DNA of 15,445 bases from assembly GCA_023666975.1 (NCBI GenBank), contig JAMPAW010000073.1:1-15445 (forward strand), given 5' to 3'. Source of the DNA: Clostridium sp. (GTDB taxonomy: Bacteria > Bacillota_A > Clostridia > Lachnospirales > Lachnospiraceae). Below, piece by piece: positions 7,264-14,228 of the stretch; the stretch's first letter is position 1; every line of letters begins with the position of its first letter. A program made the translations under genes and the position numbers. The notes below the pieces were generated by a model. It worked only from the letters and a program-made list of their open reading frames with translations, was not told the origin of the DNA and did not search any database.

Positions 7264-7326
7264 AAAAGCCGTATGGATACATTATAGTATAAATGATGAT
7301 AAAACACAAGAAAAAGCCGTGTGGAT
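7264..7326. repeat. 15-nt direct repeats bracketing the cellobiose phosphorylase promoter
   Basis: AAAAGCCGTATGGAT (7264-7278) and AAAAGCCGTGTGGAT (7312-7326) match at 14 of 15 positions. One copy ends 2 bp from the -10 box and the other begins 2 bp from the -35 box, so the pair frames the core promoter exactly. They are candidate operators for an unknown regulator. Confidence 0.6.
7281..7309 (-). promoter_or_regulatory. promoter of the cellobiose phosphorylase gene
   Basis: On the minus strand TTGTGT (7304-7309) is followed by a 17-bp spacer and the consensus TATAAT (7281-7286). Transcription would begin near 7274, inside the first direct repeat, leaving a leader of about 90 bases. Confidence 0.72.
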
Positions 7327-7341
7327 TTAGGAAAATTGTTC

Positions 7342-8004
7342 CTATTCGTCCAATCCGTTTTTCACGGCATAGACGGCGAGCTGGGTTCGGTCTTTTAAAG
7401 AGAGTTTTTCTAACAATTTGGATATCTGGTTTCGCACCGTACCCTCTGCGAGAAATAGCTCCGTGGCAATTTCTTTGTTGTCGTAGCCCTGCGCCACAAG
7501 TCTCGTGATATCCCGTTCCCTGTTGGTCAGGGAGGCGGCTATCTGGTTTTGCAAAGCAATGGAAGCGTCTTTGCCGGTATTTTGCTCCATGCGCTCCCGC
7601 ATGACCCGGTAAACGCCGTCACCGAAAATGCGCATTCCGGCGTATACACTTTTGACGGAGGCGATAACTTTTTCGTCCTCCATTTCTTTGAGGATATATC
7701 CGTCAGCACCGCTGGATAATGCCTGTTCAATGGTTGCTTCGTCATCAAAGGTGGTAAGGACCAAAATGCGGATATCGGGAAACTGCGCCTTGATTGCGGA
7801 AATGCCATAAGCGCCGTCGTAATCCGGCATCCGCATATCCATCAGAACGACATCAGGCCGGTAGACCCTGCATTTTTCAAAGGCTTCTTTTCCGTTTTCC
7901 GCTAAAGCGGCAACCTCGATATCATCATCTTGCTCCAAAACGGCTTTTAATCCCTGCCGGAGTATCATAATGTCATCGGCAATTAATACTTTTATCGTGT
8001 TCAT
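7342..8004 (-). CDS. NarL/FixJ-family response regulator
   Basis: The protein has 220 residues from the ATG at 8004, which is preceded by GGAGAAA at 6 bases. An in-frame ATG at 8019 has no such site and would add five residues. The receiver domain (about 1-120) has the acidic pair Asp10/Asp11, phospho-acceptor Asp56 in VVLMDMRMP, switch Thr84 and Lys106. The C-terminal LuxR-type helix-turn-helix (about 158-220) reads LTNRERDITRLVAQGYDNKE and GTVRNQISKLLEKL. It is the partner of the histidine kinase whose stop lies 39 bp upstream. Members of this group bind short inverted repeats as dimers; the paired GTGACA sites upstream of this operon are the obvious candidates. No strong terminator follows, so some transcription may run on toward the phosphorylase gene. 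Confidence 0.92.
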   Translation of the reverse strand: MNTIKVLIADDIMILRQGLKAVLEQDDDIEVAALAENGKEAFEKCRVYRPDVVLMDMRMPDYDGAYGISAIKAQFPDIRILVLTTFDDEATIEQALSSGADGYILKEMEDEKVIASVKSVYAGMRIFGDGVYRVMRERMEQNTGKDASIALQNQIAASLTNRERDITRLVAQGYDNKEIATELFLAEGTVRNQISKLLEKLSLKDRTQLAVYAVKNGLDE

Positions 8005-8043
8005 ATCTTGTTTCTCCATTTCTGCTTTCTTCTGCCTTACGGC

Positions 8044-9321
8044 TCATAGAGGAAGCTTTATTCTGGTGAGGAAGCCTTCTCCCGGCGAGGAGAGGAAACG
8101 CACCGTTCCACCGGCCTGCTCGACCCGTTCCCGGATTCCCCGAATACCGTTGTTTTCTTTTATTTCGGCACATCCGCTGCCGTCATCGCCAATCACGAGT
8201 TCTATGCAGTTGTCCTGAAAGCGGATAATCATCTCGATTTTGGAAGCGGAGGAATATTTTAATGCGTTGGTAATGGATTCCCGTACCGTGTCATATATAT
8301 TTCCAGACAGATGAGAATATTTTTCCGAATCTTCTCCCTGGATCGTTACGACGACGGGAATTTCCTTTACCTGGTCGGCAAGCTGCATGATTCCCTGGGT
8401 TACCAGCTCGTAGGTTTCTTCCCGGCGGAGCTGGTTAATGGATTCCCGCAGTTCCCGAATTCCCTGGCTGGTAAGGAGGCGCGCCGAGGAAAGATATTCC
8501 TGTGCCTGTCCGGCGTCTTCGTTTTTGATGGAAACCTCGGTTAATTTCATATAAGATTGTATCATGGTCAGCGTATGCCCGGCGGTATCGTGGACCTGCT
8601 GGGCAATCCGGTTCCGCTCTTTTTCCAACAGCAGCTTTTCGTTAGTGATTGCGAGCTGTTTCGTCAAATCCATGAACTGGTATTTTACTGTGGCAAGCGT
8701 TACCAGGATAATGGAAATGGCAAAGCCAAGAGGGGTAATGTCGAAAGGGGACCGGATAAGACCGGACAGGTAGATAACATTGAGCAGTACCGGTACCAGT
8801 ACAGAGGCAACGACTAAGTATCCTGCCACGGCGCCGTTCGCTGCGGTAGTTTTGCTGCGGTAGAGAATGACAGCACCCATGAGGACAAACAGGTAGGTGG
8901 CTGCCACATTCGTGTAAAAAAATGGGCCGTGTACAATTTTCCCGATTGAAAAAGAGGAATAGTATAAATGGTGCCAGCCGTTGGAGAGCACCAGCAGGTA
9001 ATGTAGAACAGAGAGGCAAAATGGTATGGCTTTGCGAAGTCCCCGAAGTTCTTTGTCGGCATAGAGCACGGCAAAATAGTACCAGAAAGTGCCGACAAAG
9101 CAGATGCCGATATTGCCCAGCAGATAGGCCGCAGTGAGCTGCAAAGGGGTCTGCACCAGGAAAATCATAATCTGCGAGCTGCACCATAGTAAAACGGTAC
9201 CCTGTAAAATCATGTAAATCCGGTTGCAGATGTTTTTTTCTCCCCGCAGAAGCAGTGTCGTCATACTGACCAGCACCGCTCCGGTGACGAGCATATAGAT
9301 AAATCCCAAAATAAATGTCAT
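8044..9321 (-). CDS. sensor histidine kinase, 7TM input with HisKA_3 core
   Basis: The protein has 425 residues. The N-terminal part (about 1-215) has seven hydrophobic helices and the features of the 7TM sensor region of histidine kinases: HHLYYSSFSIGKIVHGPFFY and an SPFDITPLGFAISIILVTLATVKYQ-type end. The transmitter follows: a HisKA_3 box with phospho-acceptor His244 (QVHDTAGHTL), then HATPase_c with Asn352 in ESITNALKY, a DDGSG G1 box (379-383) and GIRGIRERVEQAGG (392-405). Signals are likely sensed in or at the membrane since there is no large extracellular domain. An AGGAGA ribosome binding site overlaps the end of the preceding membrane-protein gene, whose stop is 10 bp upstream, which is strong evidence for one operon. 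The stimulus is not known. Confidence 0.92.
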   Translation of the reverse strand: MTFILGFIYMLVTGAVLVSMTTLLLRGEKNICNRIYMILQGTVLLWCSSQIMIFLVQTPLQLTAAYLLGNIGICFVGTFWYYFAVLYADKELRGLRKAIPFCLSVLHYLLVLSNGWHHLYYSSFSIGKIVHGPFFYTNVAATYLFVLMGAVILYRSKTTAANGAVAGYLVVASVLVPVLLNVIYLSGLIRSPFDITPLGFAISIILVTLATVKYQFMDLTKQLAITNEKLLLEKERNRIAQQVHDTAGHTLTMIQSYMKLTEVSIKNEDAGQAQEYLSSARLLTSQGIRELRESINQLRREETYELVTQGIMQLADQVKEIPVVVTIQGEDSEKYSHLSGNIYDTVRESITNALKYSSASKIEMIIRFQDNCIELVIGDDGSGCAEIKENNGIRGIRERVEQAGGTVRFLSSPGEGFLTRIKLPL

Positions 9322-9331
9322 GCTGTTTCTC

Positions 9332-10978
9332 CTAACTTTCCCATTTCGCTGCCAGTATAATCATGATGATACCGGCAATCAGCAGATATACCCACCATTC
9401 AATGCGTATCCAGAACTGCCTTGTTGTGTAGACAGCCAGAACAAGCAGCACAATCGAAGAGAGGATTGCATATGCGCGCTGTCCCTTGCAGGCGGAGACG
9501 AGCAGAATAATGGCAGCGGCAGCACCCAGAATTAATATGCTGCCAAAATCGCCTTCACCGAATAAGCTATGTCCAGTCTGGCACAACAGTACAAAGCAGG
9601 TAAGGATAAACTGTATAATCCCAATGCCTTTTTTGTTACTATACCAAATGCGTCCTAAAAGGGCAATGCCTATTCCGCTGGCAAGGCAGCACCAGTCCGT
9701 CATGTACTGCCATGGAATTTTGAAATACTGCCATGAAGAGCAGAAGAGGGCAAAAACCGTATTGAGCAGGGAAAATGTATATAGTATCTGCTTTGCTATG
9801 CGGTTAGACACCTCTCTGGCAGCGGTGAAAAAGATAATGGCGAGGGCGAGGAAAACGCCGGTTGCCGACACAAATTGAAACAGTAAGCCGGTGGACAGTT
9901 CCAATAGGGCGATAATGACGCCTGTCCGGAACCGTTTTTCGCCTGTTTTCCGGTGAAGGACAAAGCAGACAATGGCAAAGGGGATAAAGAACAGGACGTA
10001 TTCCTGTGCCTCCTCAAAAAACCAGAGCAGCGATAACTGGTGATAGGATGCCAGAAGTACAGCACCAAGCTGAAGATAAAACATTTCCCGGCGCTTTAGG
10101 ACAAGCAAAATCATCAGGTTTACAGCATAGGCAGTGAGTCCGATATAGAATTCGTCGTTGAATGTGAATGACGGCAGTTTCCAGAACAGCGTATAGATTA
10201 CGGTATAGACAAGCCAGAAATCGATGAAGCTGTTTACTATGCGGAACGCAATATGTCCTCTTCCGTGCCAGGTGACAGCGGAGGAAATGGCAAGCAGCAG
10301 TACGGTAAGGACGGAGATTTCTGTGAAAGCGCCGGAAGCCGCCGGTCCGGTCAGGAAAGCAAGGAGCATGCCGATTATACCGTGTGCGCAGTAAAGGAAA
10401 AGCAGGGTATGCGGCAACCGGCTGTCATAGCCGTCCTTCCTGGATATGTGAAAGTCAGCGACAGAGAGAATCAGGGTCAGTCCAGCTATCAGCAGGGCAA
10501 AGAACTCCCAGCGCGAGCGCGGCAGCGTTTTGATACATAACAGTATGCTGTCGGTAATAAAGACACCCATGCACAAGTCAATACTTTTTTTGGTACAGAG
10601 AAAGCGTATGAGAGAAAAAATAAATATCACGAACAGGGCACCGAGCAGGTTGAAGGCATTTGCCTGACGAAATATGGCAGCCAGCGCATTGGCTGTCGGA
10701 GAAGATATTCCGCCGAGGACGGACAGCGTAAAAAATCCGGCAAATGCAGTGCCTAAATAATAGAGCACGGAGGTAGTCTTGTGAAGATGCCGGCTTTTTT
10801 TGGCCAGATGGGAACCTGCAAATGCACCTCCGGCAGTCAGGAAAAGACATACCTGTTTCGCTGTTTCTGGAAGATATTGCCATGTTGTGGTGACAAAGAT
10901 ACTACAGGCAGTGATGATAAAAAAGACACCGACTGCCATTAAGAGTGTGGAGAGTTGGTTTTTGTGATTTTTTTCCAT
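9332..10978 (-). CDS. polytopic membrane protein, DUF2157-like, of the sensor operon
   Basis: This is a 548-residue protein. The ATG at 10978 is chosen because AAAGAGGTG lies six bases before it; the in-frame ATG at 10996 overlaps that site. The protein is almost entirely hydrophobic, with roughly 14-16 membrane segments and short polar loops. The start (LLMAVGVFFIITACSIFVTTTW followed by LPETAKQVCLFL) resembles the N-terminus of DUF2157-type membrane proteins, but I cannot place the rest in a named family. No transporter or enzyme motif is visible. Being first in an operon with a 7TM kinase and its regulator, it may be an accessory sensor, a kinase-interacting protein or the main output. Positive-inside charges are few. 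Confidence 0.72.
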   Translation of the reverse strand: MEKNHKNQLSTLLMAVGVFFIITACSIFVTTTWQYLPETAKQVCLFLTAGGAFAGSHLAKKSRHLHKTTSVLYYLGTAFAGFFTLSVLGGISSPTANALAAIFRQANAFNLLGALFVIFIFSLIRFLCTKKSIDLCMGVFITDSILLCIKTLPRSRWEFFALLIAGLTLILSVADFHISRKDGYDSRLPHTLLFLYCAHGIIGMLLAFLTGPAASGAFTEISVLTVLLLAISSAVTWHGRGHIAFRIVNSFIDFWLVYTVIYTLFWKLPSFTFNDEFYIGLTAYAVNLMILLVLKRREMFYLQLGAVLLASYHQLSLLWFFEEAQEYVLFFIPFAIVCFVLHRKTGEKRFRTGVIIALLELSTGLLFQFVSATGVFLALAIIFFTAAREVSNRIAKQILYTFSLLNTVFALFCSSWQYFKIPWQYMTDWCCLASGIGIALLGRIWYSNKKGIGIIQFILTCFVLLCQTGHSLFGEGDFGSILILGAAAAIILLVSACKGQRAYAILSSIVLLVLAVYTTRQFWIRIEWWVYLLIAGIIMIILAAKWES

Positions 10979-10984
10979 GATAAA

Positions 10985-10993
10985 CACCTCTTT
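10985..10993 (-). promoter_or_regulatory. ribosome binding site that sets the start at 10978
   Basis: AAAGAGGTG on the minus strand ends six bases before the ATG at 10978. The upstream ATG at 10996 overlaps it and is unlikely to be used. Confidence 0.55.
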
Positions 10994-11011
10994 CATCTGT
11001 GATTTGATAAA

Positions 11012-11017
11012 ATTATA
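11012..11017 (-). promoter_or_regulatory. -10 box of the sensor operon, without a recognisable -35
   Basis: A consensus TATAAT lies on the minus strand, 33 bp before the first start codon. None of the hexamers at 16-18 bp spacing resembles TTGACA, and there is no extended TG. Such promoters usually need an activator. The operator-like pair at 11042-11087 sits where one would bind. Confidence 0.6.
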
Positions 11018-11041
11018 CGAAAAACAGTGAAAATTGGTTAG

Positions 11042-11087
11042 GTGTCATCTGTCACAAGCTGGCGTAGGGGAAAGTGACAAATGTCAC
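11042..11087. promoter_or_regulatory. paired GTGACA-type operators, probable response-regulator sites
   Basis: The distal site GTGACAAATGTCAC (11074-11087) is a perfect 6-bp inverted repeat around two bases. The proximal site (11042-11055; minus strand GTGACAGATGACAC) keeps one perfect half and a degenerate second half. Their centres are 32 bp apart, three helical turns. Relative to the predicted transcription start near 11005 they lie at about -43 and -75. A strong distal and weak proximal site on the same face next to a -10-only promoter is a typical activator layout. The distal site also has GGGGAA flanks, so it could form a hairpin in RNA (11069-11095). Confidence 0.55.
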
Positions 11088-11110
11088 TTCCCCGTGGTCA
11101 GCCGGGATTG

Positions 11111-12115
11111 TCATGCGGTAAAAATATGTTCGGTAACGGTTTTGCTCTCCTTGGGAGCAAGCTCGATATAGCCGGTCTCTTCTGCCGGCAAATCCAGATT
11201 AGGTGCGTCAATCATCCAGGTCATCGGTTCCGGACAGTAGTAGTCCTTGGTTCCCCGGTCATTCCACACAATGAAAAATTTGAAGGTTTTGTCCACTTCG
11301 TAGCAGACACGCTTTCCGGTAATTCTATCCGTCATAACAGCTCCGTAGAAAGGCTTGCCGTCCAGCTCCCCGTCCTGCACCAGATACATGTCGTTGTCAA
11401 TCGGAACTCTGTTCACTAACTGGGTGCCATTGACATATTTTTCGTCATAGGCGGACAATTCACGCATTTCACCAGTGGGAAGACGGCGCTCGTTAATGAT
11501 ACAGCGTTTCACGGCAGGAATCTGAATGCGGATATCCTTGCCTTTTCCCTTTTTGACAAACGGTGCTTTAAATGCGGCATGGTTGCATACACCATATGGC
11601 ATCTGCTTGTCTGACAGGTTCGTCAGGGTGAAGCGGTAGTGCATGCCTTCTTCATCTAAAGTAAACTCATAATCGGCTTGGAATTTAACCGGAAAATATT
11701 CAAAGAACAAATCTTTTTCGTCATAAATATATTGTGTTTTGGCAATTGCCTTATCGCCGTCGGTCTTTGTTTCAACCACAGTGTGGTTCCTCTTGTGCAG
11801 AAATCCATGAATATAGTTCTGGAAACGTCCCTCGTTAACCGGTAACTGATAGGTGGCATCGGAAACGCGCAGTTTGCCGTGGTTTAACCGGTTTGGAATG
11901 TAAAGTGTCGGAAGCCCGTAAACTTCAGGAGAAGCGGTAAGCTTTTTGATGGGGGATTCCTTGTGAAAGCGCAGGATTTCGATTTTGTTTGTGCAGTCCC
12001 GAAGACGTGCGATATTACTTCCTACAGTCGGGGCAATGATGGCGAGATATCCCCCTGCCCGCATCTCGATCACGGGTGCTCCATTTAATTGTACTTCTTT
12101 GCAGCTTGTTGTCAT
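11111..12115 (-). CDS. aldose 1-epimerase (mutarotase) family protein
   Basis: The protein has 334 residues from the ATG at 12115, chosen by a near-perfect AAAGGAGAT five bases upstream; the longer open frame to 12181 is not needed. It has the GalM-like beta-sandwich. Candidate catalytic residues align with the family: His103 in the YIHGF stretch, general-acid His179 in CNHAAF, and general-base Glu296 in YYCPEPMTW. These enzymes interconvert alpha and beta anomers of aldoses. The sequence departs from housekeeping GalM, so the true substrate may be another sugar. Its presence about 4 kb from cellobiose phosphorylase suggests, but does not prove, a role in the sugar pool that enzyme creates. 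It has its own extended -10 promoter. No signal peptide is present, so it is cytosolic. Confidence 0.87.
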   Translation of the reverse strand: MTTSCKEVQLNGAPVIEMRAGGYLAIIAPTVGSNIARLRDCTNKIEILRFHKESPIKKLTASPEVYGLPTLYIPNRLNHGKLRVSDATYQLPVNEGRFQNYIHGFLHKRNHTVVETKTDGDKAIAKTQYIYDEKDLFFEYFPVKFQADYEFTLDEEGMHYRFTLTNLSDKQMPYGVCNHAAFKAPFVKKGKGKDIRIQIPAVKRCIINERRLPTGEMRELSAYDEKYVNGTQLVNRVPIDNDMYLVQDGELDGKPFYGAVMTDRITGKRVCYEVDKTFKFFIVWNDRGTKDYYCPEPMTWMIDAPNLDLPAEETGYIELAPKESKTVTEHIFTA

Positions 12116-12120
12116 ATTGA

Positions 12121-12129
12121 ATCTCCTTT
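12121..12129 (-). promoter_or_regulatory. ribosome binding site that sets the start at 12115
   Basis: AAAGGAGAT on the minus strand, five bases before the ATG. It lies inside the longer open frame and so argues against the upstream ATG at 12181. Confidence 0.75.
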
Positions 12130-12194
12130 CGGTAAAAGATAGTTGTAGGTAATTGCGAAACTCATGTTTTTCAATTGCCAAAAAGATATTTACT

Positions 12195-12223
12195 TTAACG
12201 TGCCAACTATAGTAAAATATAGT
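12195..12223 (+). promoter_or_regulatory. candidate promoter of dinB
   Basis: TTAACG (12195-12200), a 17-bp spacer and TATAGT (12218-12223) point toward dinB, with a leader of about 85 bases. The -35 is poor. The -10 is one arm of an inverted repeat, ACTATA-N6-TATAGT (12206-12223), that also lies at the start of the divergent epimerase transcript. No GAAC-N4-GTTC SOS box is seen. Confidence 0.4.
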
Positions 12224-12234
12224 ATATTCAATTC

Positions 12235-12243
12235 ATTATAACA
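12235..12243 (-). promoter_or_regulatory. extended -10 promoter of the epimerase gene
   Basis: The minus strand reads TGTTATAAT, a consensus -10 with the TG extension, which reduces the need for a -35 box. Transcription would start near 12228 and overlap the dinB promoter, so the two promoters face away from each other across about 40 bp of shared DNA. Confidence 0.6.
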
Positions 12244-12313
12244 TAAAATAAATGAATCGAAAACAAAAAAGAAGAACCGGCAGGAAATCCATGTCAGATG
12301 AGGTGGAGTGAAG

Positions 12314-13537
12314 ATGATACAGAACAACCAGAAGCGGCAGGTGTACTTTCATATCGACGTTAACAATGCCTTTCTCAGCTGGGAGGCATTATACCGGATG
12401 CAGGAGCTGGGGGAGACGGAGGACATTCGCAAGCAGGACGCGATTATTGGCGGCGATATTTCAAAGCGGCACGGTGTCGTTTTGGCAAAATCGCAATCGG
12501 CAAAAAAATACGGAATCCGGACCGGAGAGCCTGTGGTAGCCGCCATGAAAAAGTGTCCGGGGCTGATTTCCTATGAACCGCATATGTGGTACTATAAAAA
12601 ACGGAGCCGTGAATTGATGGAACTGTTTCAGAAATATGCACCGGAGGTTGACCAGTATTCCGTTGATGAGGCTTTTCTGGACATGACTGGTACTTATTCT
12701 CTGTACGGGGACCCCGTGGAGTTTGCTCATCAGCTGAAGAATGAAATCCGGGATACACTATGTTTTACCGTGAACATCGGGATTTCTTCCAATCGTCTGC
12801 TGGCAAAGATGGCAAGTGATTTTACAAAGCCGGATAAGGTGCACACACTGTTTCCGGAAGAGATACAGGAGAAAATGTGGCCGCTGCCGGTAGAGGATTT
12901 GTTTTATGTGGGAAAATCCACTGCAAACAGTCTGCATAAACTTGGCATTCATACGATAGGCGACATTGCAAATAGCGATTTGTCCATATTAAAATCTTAT
13001 TTTAAGAGCCACGGGGAAGTGATTTATAATTTTGCAAACGGTATTGACCTGACGCTGAAGGACCGGTCGGAGGCAGAGCAGAAGGGGTATGGCAATTCGA
13101 CGACGATCCCCTATGATATTAAGGATTCGGAGGCTGCCTACCATACGATGATGAAATTGTGTGAATCGGTATGTGAACGTATGAGGAAGGACGGCGTGCA
13201 GGCGACAGTGTTATCGGTAGAATTGAAGGATAGCAATTTTGTGGTAAAACGGCACCAGAGGACATTGCTTTCTCCGACAGATGTGACAGATGAGTGTTAC
13301 CGGATATCCTGTGAGCTGTTTGATGAGCTGTGGGACGGCTCACCGATTCGCCTGATTGGAGTGACGGCGAATAAAGTGACGGATGCCAGACAGCGGCAGA
13401 TGAATCTTTTTGATCTGGACAGCCATGAAAAGCTGAAAAGCCTTGATGATGCCCTGGATTCCATAAGAGCGCGCTTTGGGAGCGATGCAGTCAAGCGGGG
13501 GAGCTTTTTCAAAGAAGGGAACCGAAATGAGAAATAA
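12314..13537 (+). CDS. dinB: Y-family DNA polymerase IV
   Basis: This is a 407-residue translesion polymerase. The ATG at 12314 is preferred to the in-frame GTG at 12308, because AGGTGGAG (12301-12308) lies five bases before it. The palm carries catalytic Asp15 (FHIDVNNAFLSWEA) and Asp118/Glu119 (YSVDEAFLDM). Fingers (SAKKYGIRTGEP), thumb (helix-hairpin-helix, about 175-235) and little finger (about 245-355) follow in the usual order. QMNLF at 362-366 is a beta-clamp binding motif. The acidic C-terminal tail after it is longer than in E. coli. It copies past damaged bases with low fidelity. I see no SOS box, so control may not be by LexA. The gene converges on the HD-hydrolase gene with only 16 bp between stops. 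Confidence 0.94.
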   Translation: MIQNNQKRQVYFHIDVNNAFLSWEALYRMQELGETEDIRKQDAIIGGDISKRHGVVLAKSQSAKKYGIRTGEPVVAAMKKCPGLISYEPHMWYYKKRSRELMELFQKYAPEVDQYSVDEAFLDMTGTYSLYGDPVEFAHQLKNEIRDTLCFTVNIGISSNRLLAKMASDFTKPDKVHTLFPEEIQEKMWPLPVEDLFYVGKSTANSLHKLGIHTIGDIANSDLSILKSYFKSHGEVIYNFANGIDLTLKDRSEAEQKGYGNSTTIPYDIKDSEAAYHTMMKLCESVCERMRKDGVQATVLSVELKDSNFVVKRHQRTLLSPTDVTDECYRISCELFDELWDGSPIRLIGVTANKVTDARQRQMNLFDLDSHEKLKSLDDALDSIRARFGSDAVKRGSFFKEGNRNEK

Positions 13538-13553
13538 GTGTAAACAAGTAAAA

Positions 13554-13985
13554 TCAAACATGTCCGTTAAGCTTTTCCAGAATAATGGCATGATATTTCT
13601 GATATTTTTCAAACCGCGCAATATCCCGCGGTGTTGGGTAAGGAATCCGGTCGCGGTTTAAGTTGTCCTCGATATCATAAAGTTTGACCTGTGTGGCTAA
13701 GGGGTTGGTTAATACCCGGTCAATGAAATCTGCATAATCCTCGCCTTTTTTCCGCGTGATGCAGGAGAGTGCCAAAAGGATCTCCGAAGAAAAGCCCTCC
13801 GCCCGCAGCATATCAATCGTGACCGGAGTATCCTCCACGGTATCGTGCAGGATTCCCACAATCTGTTCGGCTTCATTCTGTCCCCGAAGCATAACCCGCA
13901 TAGGGTGCAGAATATATATTTTGCCGGCTTTGTCGATTTGGCCTCTGTGCGATTCGACTGCAATTTCAATGGCTTTTTCTAACAT
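13554..13985 (-). CDS. stand-alone HD-domain hydrolase of the RelA/SpoT type
   Basis: The protein has 143 residues from the ATG at 13985, set by AGGAGAT four bases upstream; the open frame extends upstream to 14180 but that part crosses a mobile element. The sequence has the order of the RelA/SpoT hydrolase domain: AVESHRGQ, YILHPMRV (His27), GILHDTVEDT (His47-Asp48) and KLYDIEDNL (Asp104, Asn108). These metal ligands fit a (p)ppGpp 3'-pyrophosphohydrolase. The synthetase, TGS and ACT domains of full RelA are absent, so it would be a small alarmone hydrolase or a relative acting on another nucleotide. Residues after AGQ diverge from the RxxGxPY consensus (IDKAGKIYI), which leaves room for a changed substrate. 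The end converges on dinB without a clear terminator. Confidence 0.8.
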   Translation of the reverse strand: MLEKAIEIAVESHRGQIDKAGKIYILHPMRVMLRGQNEAEQIVGILHDTVEDTPVTIDMLRAEGFSSEILLALSCITRKKGEDYADFIDRVLTNPLATQVKLYDIEDNLNRDRIPYPTPRDIARFEKYQKYHAIILEKLNGHV

Positions 13986-14059
13986 ATGAATCTCCTGTCT
14001 GCCCGTTGCATTACTGCTGTTTTCTATGATGAAGTGATTATTATCTTCATAAGTGTCTG
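13986..14059. other. leader of the HD-hydrolase gene
   Basis: Seventy-odd bases between the start codon and the MITE. Apart from the ribosome binding site I see no promoter or structured element here. The promoter is more likely on the far side of the MITE. Confidence 0.4.
13990..13996 (-). promoter_or_regulatory. ribosome binding site that sets the start at 13985
   Basis: AGGAGAT on the minus strand, four bases before the ATG. The 65 residues encoded upstream in the same frame are largely MITE sequence and have no family resemblance. Confidence 0.7.
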
Positions 14060-14224
14060 CTAGTACAGCGAAAATTAAGTTTTGGATAGTTTGACGTAGC
14101 ATGGTTGTTTCATATGCAAGGCGGAGGAATGAGGCGTAGCGGTGGCTACGTCGATTGACGACAACGCAGCAGATGAACAATCAGGCAAGTCAAACTGCCA
14201 ATTACTTAATATTCGCTGTACTAG
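14060..14224. mobile_element. 165-bp MITE-like element with 21-bp terminal inverted repeats
   Basis: The ends (14060-14080 and 14204-14224) are inverted copies that match at 20 of 21 positions, beginning CTAGTACAGCGAA. Inside, AGTTTGAC (14088-14095) pairs with GTCAAACT (14189-14196), so the whole element is an imperfect palindrome. A central stem is CGTAGC-GGTG-GCTACG (14135-14150). There is no transposase and no substantial open frame. CTAG at each end is itself a palindrome and may be, or may contain, the duplicated target (CTAG or TA), as for IS630- or IS5/IS427-type elements. The parent element is not in the window. I believe similar GGCGGAGGAATGAGGCG-containing repeats occur in other Lachnospiraceae, but that is recollection. 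Confidence 0.85.
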
Positions 14225-14228
14225 AATT

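Noticed and set aside
8642..9187. 181-codon minus-strand frame inside the histidine kinase gene
   Set aside because: A shadow frame; the kinase frame has all family motifs across the same bases.
11069..11095. Hairpin GGGGAA-GTGACA as a terminator of the epimerase gene
   Set aside because: No T-tract follows on the minus strand, and the core is repeated 32 bp away at the next promoter, which fits an operator better. A minor termination role is not excluded.
12308..12313. GTG start for dinB at 12308
   Set aside because: The AGGTGGAG stretch covers this GTG and is correctly spaced for the ATG at 12314.
12240..12313. SOS (LexA) box before dinB
   Set aside because: A GAAC occurs, but without a matching GTTC at four-base spacing.
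13986..14180. Upstream extension of the HD-hydrolase frame to an ATG at 14180
   Set aside because: The added 65 residues are mostly translated MITE sequence with no family resemblance. A good RBS lies before the ATG at 13985.
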